Shown piece by piece: positions 6,789 to 16,900 of a stretch of DNA of 54,673 nt. The notes under the pieces are model-generated. The model saw nothing but the letters and a program-made list of their open reading frames with translations, was not told where the DNA came from and did not search any database. The DNA comes from a virus. A program made the position numbers and the translations under genes. Location of the stretch: IMG/VR virus record IMGVR_UViG_3300020160_003718, positions 1-54,673 of that record. The stretch is one strand, 5' to 3'. Position 1 is the stretch's first letter; every line of letters starts with the position of its first letter.

Positions 6789-7838
6789 ATGGAATTTGAT
6801 GAAATACAACGACTCTATTCCAAAATATGCGCTGGATATGAGAAACTTATTATAGACAATAAGGAATGTTATTTTAAACATCACCTTTATCTTGATAGGG
6901 TCAAATTAAAAGATAAATACAATCTTGGCATATCTGTCGCAAGAGATAACGGCATCAAAACAGAAAAAGAGTATCTAGAGTTTTATATTGACAAGGGGTG
7001 GTGGTCTAAGTCAAAAGAGGATGAAATTAGAACCCTGTCGTCCTTTGTTGAAAGTTTAAAGAAAAGCAAGGAAAAACTTATTCTGCCATCTCAAAAAGAG
7101 CAGATTGCCAGAACAATTATAGAAGAGCAAGAGAAGCTTAATTCTGTTTTGGCAGAAAGAAGAACCATTATACCAATGACAGCTGAGGAATATGCAGATA
7201 AATATTATAATAAGTTTTATTTATATTGCTCTTTGTTTGAAGATCGGGACTTTTTAAATCCATTTGTTGAAAATCCAGATTATTTTCTTGAGATAGATGA
7301 AGATTTATATAATGATATTTGGAATAAGGTGTTGGGCGTTATTTCTTTTTTAAAATTAGAAAATATAAAATATCTCGCAGCTACTGGTTTTTTTCAAAAT
7401 TTGTTGATGTTGTGCGGCAAGGAAATGTCCGCTTTTGATTTTTATGGAAAGCCTGTTGTTTCTTTAACTGTTAATCAATCAGATTTATTTTCATACGCAT
7501 CCAATTACAGAAGATCTATTAATAATGCCACTGAGCAAATTCCAGATTATATACTGAGCAACCCAGAGAGTTTAATAGAGTGGTGCGAGGGCGGAAGCGG
7601 ATCAACCGCAAGAGCAAAGCAAATTTTAGATAGAACGCCAAATAAAAATAAAACCAAGGGTGAGAGGAGCGGTAGAATAAGTTCTATTGTTGGGGCAAGT
7701 GCCTCGGATTATAAAAAATTAGGAATTGGCGGTGTTGCAACCGAGGGTTCGGATTTACTTTCAGATGCTAAAAATTCTGGTGGAGAAATGGATATAAATC
7801 AAGTTGTTAGAAAAACAGATAATCTTAAAATAAAATAG
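6789..7838 (+). CDS. Tail-assembly-region protein (possible second chaperone)
   Basis: The 349-residue protein is helical and charged. Landmarks are a WWSKSKEDEIRTL segment near residue 71, a coiled-coil stretch about 95-130 (KEQIARTIIEEQEKLNSVLA), and a compact hydrophobic region about 150-260. The C-terminal tail (from about 275) is Gly/Ser/Lys-rich and low-complexity. It lies immediately upstream of the tape measure gene. No family is recognised. Position favours a role in tape measure folding or tail assembly. It is much longer than classical G/GT chaperones and starts independently rather than by frameshift. Confidence 0.42.
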   Translation: MEFDEIQRLYSKICAGYEKLIIDNKECYFKHHLYLDRVKLKDKYNLGISVARDNGIKTEKEYLEFYIDKGWWSKSKEDEIRTLSSFVESLKKSKEKLILPSQKEQIARTIIEEQEKLNSVLAERRTIIPMTAEEYADKYYNKFYLYCSLFEDRDFLNPFVENPDYFLEIDEDLYNDIWNKVLGVISFLKLENIKYLAATGFFQNLLMLCGKEMSAFDFYGKPVVSLTVNQSDLFSYASNYRRSINNATEQIPDYILSNPESLIEWCEGGSGSTARAKQILDRTPNKNKTKGERSGRISSIVGASASDYKKLGIGGVATEGSDLLSDAKNSGGEMDINQVVRKTDNLKIK

Positions 7839-7902
7839 AGAATGAATATATGATTATGTGTAAAATTATTAATACAAGGTAACTTTTCGGAATTAAAAGG
7901 AT

Positions 7903-10900
7903 ATGGCTGACAATTTAACTACGGCAACTATTGATGTAAGAGCAAATACAAGGGGTATGGAGAGAGATATCCTGAAGGCTCTTCAAACTGTTGAACTTTC
8001 ACAAATCAATACAAAGAAGAGTTCTCAGGCTTTGGGTAGGATTACGGGTCAAGTTTCTGAATTCAATAAGAGTTTAGAAGCGTCTAATGCTCGCGTTGTT
8101 GCTTTCGGGGCATCTGCTGGAGCTATTTTTGCGGTAGAAAAGGCTCTTTCGTCCTTGATATCCTCGACAATAAATGTTCAAAAGCAACTGGCTGACGTGA
8201 ACGTGTTGCTGAATCTTTCTTCTTCTAGTTTGGAAAAATTTGGAAGTAGTCTTTTTGATATAGCTAGAAACACAGCTCAATCTTTTTCGGAGGTTGCTAC
8301 GGCGGCAACAGAACTTTCACGTCAAGGCTTAGGGGTTGAAGAAACATTAAAAAGAACTAATGCCGCTCTTATTTTAACCAGGTTGAGTGGTTTAGATGCA
8401 AAATCTAGCGTTGAGGCGTTAACAGCTACTCTGAATTCATTTTCTGGGTCGGCTTTAGACGCGGTTGAGGTTGTTAATAAGCTGGCAAATGTGGACGCGG
8501 CTTTTGCTGTTAGTTCCGCTGATTTGGCTAACGCTATTAGTAGAGTTGGTTCTACCGCTGTTGACGCTGGCGTTTCATTAGATGAATTAATTGCTTTAGT
8601 TACTTCTGCTCAACAAACAACTGCTCGTGGTGGCGCTGTTATCGGTAACTCATTTAAAACAATTTTTACACGTTTGCAACGTGGAAAGGTTCAGGATTTG
8701 CTTGGTAGTCTTGGGGTTGATACTACTGAGGGACAAAGCGCAATTAGTTTGCTTCAGCAGCTGGCTTCTACTTATGATACTCTGGGAGCGTCTCAAAAAT
8801 CTTATGTAGCGGAACAAGTTGGTGGTGTTTTCCAAATTAACATTTTAAAAGCTGCACTTTCTGACCTCGGTAAAGAGTACAGTATATATGGTAGAGCGCT
8901 TGATACTTCTTTGTCATCTACTGATGAGGCGATAAGAAGAAATGAACTTTTAAATAAAACTGTATCAGCTCTTTCCAGTCAAACTGTTGCAAGTTTAGAA
9001 GAAGCAGCAAATAAAATTGGAACAATCGTTTTTGAGCCAAATGCTAAAGGATTTTTATCTGGATTTAATAATTTGTTAGAATCTTTTAATAATATAGATT
9101 CAGAAAGTGCCGGTGGGAAATTAATGGAGGGATTTTTCAAAGGTGTTAGTAATTTTATAGGTGGACCTGGTGCGGTTTTGGCAACAGCAGTTTTGGTAAA
9201 ACTGTTTGCTAGACTTGGGCAATTCGCCGCTGGTTCAGCCAAGGAGTTGCTTGGGACAAATAAGGCTGCTCAGCAACAGGCAGCAATAGAGCAAAGTATA
9301 CTGAGTATCTTGCAGAAGAACAGTCAATTTACTAGTCAAATATTGGCTGGTAAAATGACAACCGTTCAAGCTGAAAAGCAGATGTTAGATTACTTGACCG
9401 CTCAATCAAATATTTTAAGAGAACAAGAGAGATTGAGTAAAGTTATAGGTGCCAATTTGGCAATGAAGGGCGTTTCCGTTGGAGCTTCTGGCATACCAAT
9501 GACTGCGCCCGCTAAAAAAACAAAAGCGGCTGCTTCTGGATATATTCCAAATTTTGCCACAGATATGGCAGTTGGTCAGGCAATGGAAAGTGCTGGAGCC
9601 AGAGAACATGGTTATAAGGCTGGAAAAGCGAGAAAAACAACCATCCACGATGGTAATGGAAAATCATTTAAATCTTTTGTTAATAATAAAGAAGATGTAA
9701 AGACCTTTACTAATGCTGCTGGTAAAAAGGCTACAGTAGTTCGTCCGCCAAATGGATTTGGTGAAAATACTCAATATGCGGCTGGTGGATTTGTTCCCAA
9801 TTTTGCTGAAAAAAGAATAGCATCTGTTTTCAAGTCTGGATCGTCTTTGAGGGGGCTTTATGATACTGGTCCAGTCTTTGATATGTATAATGATTCGGCT
9901 GTGCTGAAATATGAAAGCTTGCCTAAAAAATACGAAGAATATAGAAAAGAAGGTAGATTTATCTTTGAGGAAGCTAGAAAAATTTATAATAATTCGGGCA
10001 ATGATATAGGAAAAGCAAATTCATATATATCAAAAAGAATTCCTGGCGGTTTTTCAAAAAAATTAAGCAAAGAGTATTTTGATAAACCATTTTCTGAAAA
10101 CGCTATAAATCCAATAGTTGGAGCGTTAGGCGAAAAAGATTTTTTTTCTAATAATCCTGAATTTTCTAAATTGGAAGATTATGTTGGTCCAGATTTTAAA
10201 AAGGGAGATTTGTTTGCAGAGGTAAAAATTCTTAGAAAAAAAATTTCAGAAAAAAAACTTTTAGAAAAGGCGTTAAGGGGGGCGGCGTATTCTTCTCCTA
10301 AAAAAACATTTAAAAATGAAGATAGGGATGTTATCTCGCCAAATTTAATTTTTGCTTCCGCTATAAAAGAATCCATGTCTTCTGGATTTGTCCCAAATTT
10401 TGCTTCGATGGGTAGCAAATTCAAGGCTATGTATGGTGGTGGAACCACAATGCGCGCTGTTGATAAAGAAAAAACCGCAAAGAAGAAAAACCTTGATGTA
10501 AAAAAACTTGATTTATCAGATAGATATACAATGGTTCATGGCGGCAATCAGGGTCTTGAATCGGCTAATGTTTCGCTAGAGGCTGGCAATAAGTTATTTG
10601 ATGCTAAAATAGCAACGGCTGGACTGAACACCGCCGGAACCAATTTGCAAAGATATGGAATTAAGGGATTGGTGGGAGACGCTTTGGTTGGTGCTACTAA
10701 TAACATAATTAAAACTTTTGGCGGCACGGAGCAGATAACCGACGCTTCTTCGTTGGACAACGCTGGCTCTGTTGGCTCTGCCGCTGGAACAGTTTTCGAA
10801 ACTGCTTTAAGAAAAGCGTTCAATGCTCCTGCTGTAAGTCAAACTCAAAGAATAGATTTTCCAGCTCCAACTCCTGAACTTAAAAAGTTTTTCCACAATG

Positions 10901-13900
10901 CTCCAGGGCAATATGAGGCTAAAATATCAAGAACTCCAGATAATTTAAAAAGCGCATTGAAAAAGTGGGTGGATGTTAATGGTCTTGCGTCTTCGGCTTC
11001 TGGTTTTGTTCCTAATTTTGCAAAATCTGGATTGTCATTTTCTCATAAAGATAAGGATGAATTTGGTTTTAGTGAAATTCAAGCCATAATGAGCGGAAAA
11101 AAGGTTGGATCATTTAGTTATGCTGAAGATAAAAAAGGATTGGTAGATGTTGGCGACTTTTCTGTTAACAAGAGTGAAAGAGGCAAGGGTATAGGCACTG
11201 AACTTTATAAAGAAGCAATAAGAAGAAATAGGGGCAAAAAAATGAAGGGGCAATTGCTGCCTCAAATGAATAGGTTATTGCAAAAGATAAAAAATGGCGA
11301 ACCCGTCTCTGCTGAAACTTTATACCCGCAAATTAAAAGAGCGGATTTAGCGAAAAGTTCCATGTTTGAAGTATATGGTCATAAGGGCATGACTGTTGAA
11401 AAAATGACGAGAGATCAATTCTCTTCTTTTGTTAATGCTAAAATTTCAGAACTTAAAAAAGACCCAAAAAAATTACAAAGCTATTTCGGAAATGTGGAGG
11501 CTGACGAATATGGCGGTCTTGGGGTCGATTTACAAACCCAACATGCTTCTGGCTTTGTGCCAAATTTCTTAGATATAAAAAGGGATGGCAGTTTGCCATT
11601 TGGAGTTAGAGGAAGAGCTAATTTTTCAAAACCAGGCTCGAAATCAAGTATCCAATTGGGAGTTGGAGCAACTCCAGACACGTTATTTCATGAGGCTTCT
11701 CATTTGGCTTATTCAAAAGCCACAATGTCAAAAGCTAATTCCAATGAGGGAATTGGTAGGTTCATTTCAGATCCTAAAAAATACGCTGGTGTTTCGTCCA
11801 TAATGGCTTCTTCTATATTTAAGAATGTAAATCAAAATGAATTGTTCAAATCATTAGGCTTGAATCCTGTTCAGTTGGATTTTGATGGTAGAAACCCGGG
11901 AGCTACATATTCTGGTGCTAAAGCAGTTGATGAAATTACTACAAGAATACAGGAAAAAATATTTAAAAATAAGGGGGACTTAGCTTCTCTTTCCGCGAAT
12001 GAAAATGCTTTTATTAAAAATGTTGAAGGTCTTGGTATTATAAGTAATAAGCGCATGTCGAATGTGTCCAGAAGATCTGCTGAGGGTTCGAAATTTAGAT
12101 CTCTAATTGAGGGTCGTTTTTCTTCTGCCATGGGCGGTGCGGCTGGTGGCTTTGTTCCTAATTTAGCCGATCAGGTTAGGAAAAATATGTATGATTGGGA
12201 CGGTACTATTATCCCAACAATACGAGGCGGCGCGGATGAGTATATAAAGCAATTGGGCTCATTAAAAGAAAAAGATCTTCTTCCGATAGGCAAAAAATTA
12301 AAAGCTGGCAAGAAAAAGTTTGATATATTAACGAGTCGCCCGCCGCTTTTTGAAAAAGCTATAAGCGAAACATCTTCAAGGCTCGGACTTCCTGTTAATA
12401 AGATTAATTTTGGTGTTAAACCAAAGGATAAGATTGCTGAAGCTGGAAGACGTGGCTCTAAAATTGTTGACGATAATCTTGATTTAATAGGAAAACCTGG
12501 TTTTTTAAACGCTAGGGTAGTTAATAAAAGATTAAGCTCTGGTTTTGTTCCTAATTTTTCAAGTGCTCTTAATGACGCAATCGCAAGAGAACAATCATCC
12601 GGATTGTCCAAGAGCCAAATATATGTTGATAGCCATAGCTCTTTAAAGAATAAAAATAACCCAATGGGGTTAATGGTGGCAAATAGGCGCGATGAGCCAG
12701 GTGGCGGAATTCAGGGAATTAAAAGAGCTAAAAAAGAGGGCAGGAATCCGAAAACTTATGGCGCGGGGATGTCGTCTGGTTTTGTACCAAATTTCGCTTT
12801 CTTGGGTCGCAGTGAAGCTGAAACTTCCGAAATAAATTCTTTGCAAGGTGAACTAAAAAAAATAGATTCTGAAATAGCGAATAGAAAAGCTGAAATAAAA
12901 AGTCGGCAGAAGGAATTGGCGGCTCTTAGAAATGATTTGAAGAAGGGCGCGGGAAACGCGGAGGCAGTCAAGCAGACTACGGATTTAGAAAACGAAAATA
13001 AGGGATATGAGCAGGCTAAATTAAAAAATCCTCAACTAAGTGCCGGGATGGATTTTAAAATTGCTGAAAATAATAAAAAAATAGCAGATATAAGAAATCA
13101 GCAAGCTGAAGCTATAAAAAAAGAAATTGAATCTACATTAGATATTAATAGGCAAAATCGTGACTTATTAACTGAAAAAATTAAAGAATCCGAGGTTGTG
13201 AATCAAAATCTTTCTACCAAGAAAAAAGAAACAAGTAAACTTGGTAAGGTGAAAAATTTTGTTGGTGGTAATGCCATGACTTTGGGTTTTGGACTACAGT
13301 CCGTTGCCTCTATTGCTGGAGAATTTGCGGGGAATGATGACACTCAAGCTGGCAGAACAACAAAGGCAGTGTCTGGGGGAATTGGGGACATAGCTAGTTT
13401 TGCTGGAACTGGAGCAATGATTGCTGGTCCTTGGGGGGCTGCTGCTGGTGCATTAGTTGGATTAGGCAAAGCGGCAATAGATGTTACGAAGGCTTTTAAT
13501 ACAAAAGTTCCAGATTTAGAAAAAGCGCTTCGAACCTCTTCTGATTCAATGGGTAGATTTAGCGAATCTGGTCAAAAATTATTGACTTTGAATGAGCAAT
13601 ATGGAGACGCTTTGATGTCTGGAAATCCAGCTCAAGCAGCGGACATAATGGTTAAAACTCAGCAGGCTTATGCAGAAGAATTGAGTAAGCTCACTGAGGT
13701 TCAAAGAAGCTCAATGATCTCTGCAATAGCTCAGGGCAAGGGGCAGGAAGAATATGCTAAAATACTTGGCGAGATGCAAAATTCCGTCAAGGCTCAAGAA
13801 ACTGCCACTCAATTGACTAAATTTTCTGAAAGTGGCAGTATATTTTCAGCGCCAGATAAAAAACTTTTAGCGGGCATGGACAAAGGATTGGCTTTGGATT

Positions 13901-16900
13901 TTACAAAAGGTATGGATACTGCCTCCATAACGGCGGCTTTGGAAAAATCAGCGCCATCTCTTTCTGACGCAAATCGTGGCACTGAAAATCAAGCACTAGA
14001 CTTGATGAAAAATTTAGCCAGCTCAGATTCTCTTACTGGAGATCAAAAAGAAAATTTGAATAAAATGATAGAGGCTTTTTCAAATGCTGCAGAAAATACT
14101 GATTTGAGCGCCGTTGCTGAAGGTTTTATAAAAAGTATAAAAGACAAGCCGAAATCTGACGCGGATGTTAAAAAGGCTCAGCAAGCTGCTAAGGTTGAAC
14201 TTGAGGCTAGAGCAGCGAAGGTGAAAAAAGAAATAGAAATAAGAGAGAAGACAAATGCGATGTTGATAAAGCTTCAATCGGATACTGAAGCTGTATACCA
14301 AAGATACAATAACTCAATGGAGGATTTTATTTCGTCCATACAGACCGCTTCCGAGATGATGGGCGCTGCTGGTCAGTTTAGGGAGGAATATTTGGCTCAA
14401 TCTGGGGCTAATAAGAATATTACAGACCCTATTAAAGAAAAAAATATAGTAAATAAAAGTAATGCTGATTTAAAGGTTGGGGTATATAAATCTCAACTAG
14501 ATACTAGTAAAAATTTCAACGAGGGAGTTAAAAGTTTATTATCTGGATTAGAAGCTGATTCGGCAAAAGCTGCAGTTGGGCAATCTGCAAGCGATCAATC
14601 AAGTCAATTTTTAGAGATGAAATCAAAACTTGAGCAGGCTCTTCTGCCTGTTGAAGAAATGATCACTAGCGGAAATTATGAAGGTGCCAAATCTAAAACT
14701 CAAGAGGTATTTGATCAGTTAAAACCGGAGGAAAGGACTGCAATTGGCGAAGATAAGATTGTTGGGGCGGTTAAGCAGCTGAATTCTGGAATTGATAAAG
14801 GTTCAAGAAGTCAAGATTTACTTGCTAAAAACTCGCAAAAAGATTTAGCTATCCAAGCCCAGCAGCTTGTATTTCAAAAAGCGATGACTAAGCTTACTCA
14901 GGCTCAAAATTTTGGAGGAACTTCTAATCAAATATTGGGCAATACTGAAGATTCACCATTTAATAAGGCTATTGAGGCTGTTACCAATGCTAAAATAATG
15001 GGATATAATCAAGCTGGATTGAAGCAAGGTAAAGAAAGCGCAGTTGAGGGCGGAGATAGGGAATCTTGGGGGGTGGATGGTAAAAAACCAAGTAATGCAA
15101 CGGCTGAGCAGATAGTGAATTTTTATAAGGCTGCTGGGGAGATTGGTGGGCAGTCAGTAATGTCAACCGAATCAAAAGATTTTGCAGCATTGATTCAGGC
15201 GCTAAGAGAGGAAAAGAGAAAAAAACTTGACGAACTTAAAGGAGCTGGTGAGGGAGTTGTAGATCAATCGGTATTTACAAGATTGGAAACGATCTTAGCC
15301 ACACTTGGCGGAGGTGATCAAGTTGCCAAAATGAAGCTAACAAACGAGTTGGGAGTTGCTAATTTTACTGGTAAACAAATACAAGATGAAGCATTGAAGG
15401 GATATACTGGCAGCGCTTTCCAGGGTTTAAATCCAGATCTTAAAAAAGCATTTGTAAATACCAGCGATGAAGGCGCGTCGGCTACATTTTTATTGCTTGC
15501 TGACCAGAAAAACCAAACGGCATCAATTCTTACTGGTCAAACTGCTCAAACAGATTCGCTTAATCAGGGGTTACAAGCTATAGTGAGCGCAGGCTTGGAT
15601 CAAAATGGTATATTGGCAGAACAACCTTCCGCTATAGCTCAAGCAATTGGAGCAATATTAGAAAAAGGTAGAGCCGAGCAAAAACAGGATCAATCGGTTC
15701 AAAAAGTTGCAGACTTAGTTGGCCAGGGGGAGAAGGTTGGTGCAACTATAGCGCAGAATGAGCAGTTGATATCGGAAGCAAGAACTAAATATGACGAAAT
15801 TGTTAAAAGTACAGGTTTTTCAGAAGAAGATTTAAAAGATGGAGAAAAATTAAAACAGGCTCAATCGTTTTTTCAGGGAAGAGGCAGGACAGAGTATATA
15901 GCGGAAGAATCAAAAAAAACAGGTAGGGCGCTTTCTCAATCTGATTATCAAAATAAATACGGAAAAACGGGATCTCTTGAAGAAAGAAGAAAAGGATATG
16001 TTGCGCAGCAATGGGATGAGCAAGCTAAACCTAATCAAGATTTTATAAATGCGGTAGAGGCTTTTAAGATGGCTCAAGAGCAATCAAAAATTATTAAAGA
16101 AAAAACAGGCGAAAATCAGGGTCTTACTAGTACAAAGCAGGAACTCAAAGCAAAGGAGATGACTGAAAGAAGTGCTCTGACTAAAATTATAAATGAAGAA
16201 GTAAACCCAAAAAGAAAACTTGCGGAAGTAGCTCAAAATACAATTTTAAATGAGCGTAGAACTGGGGGTCAAACTTACCTTGATAAGAACGAAGCTGCAA
16301 GGCAAGAAGCTGCCAAAAAGAAAGCTCTTGCGGAAAATCTTGGAATGCAGGATGGGGGAGATCTTACAACTGAACAACAAAAGAAAAATAAAGCCAGAAG
16401 TCAAGGACGTGGATTGGCAACCCCATCAGAACTTACTTTTAATAAGTTCAGTGGCAAAATGGATACATTCGAAAATGCTGCTATGCTTGAATTTGGTGGA
16501 GCTAATAACAAGTCTTTTGATAAGTTAATAAGTCAACAGGCTTTGCCAAGTTTTGAAAATTTTGCATCAGTATATGAAAAATTGGGAGGTGAAGGTAAGG
16601 GGCGAGAGTTTTACCAACAAACGAGGGCGGAATTGTTTGGAGCTGAAAAAACTGTGACTAAGCCAGCTGCTCCAGCTGCTCCAACTGCAACTACTCCTGA
16701 AAGCGTAAGTCAGGGAACTGCTGCCGCTATGGATCTTGAAAAGCGCAAGAAGAGCGAAATTGACAGTTTGATGCAGAAATATACAAAATATGGACAAGAT
16801 GGTAAAATGACATTTAATCCAAGAAATGGATTTGAATCTCAAGTAGAGCAAGAAGCATTCAATACAGAACTTGCAAATTTAAAGAAACAGCAAAGAGGAT

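Larger units (their letters stand above)
9532..12798 (+). repeat. Eight dispersed copies of the SGFVPNFA motif in the tape measure protein
   Basis: The nine-residue copies start at residues 544 (ASGYIPNFA), 627 (AGGFVPNFA), 826 (SSGFVPNFA), 1032 (ASGFVPNFA), 1215 (ASGFVPNFL), 1414 (AGGFVPNLA), 1545 (SSGFVPNFS) and 1624 (SSGFVPNFA). Spacing is irregular (79-206 residues), so this is not a tandem repeat. Codon use differs between copies (for example GTT, GTC, GTG and GTA for Val), which argues for selection on the peptide rather than recent DNA duplication. Confidence 0.95.

Noticed and set aside
6720-6800. Possible -1 programmed frameshift joining the two chaperone-position genes, as in lambda G/GT
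   Set aside because: The downstream frame has stop codons at 6735 and 6783, just before its ATG, and no slippery heptamer is evident, so a fused product cannot be made this way.
8627-16851. Many short frames on both strands inside the tape measure gene
   Set aside because: They are shadows of one long, well-supported frame with clear domain motifs, and lack start signals and recognisable products.
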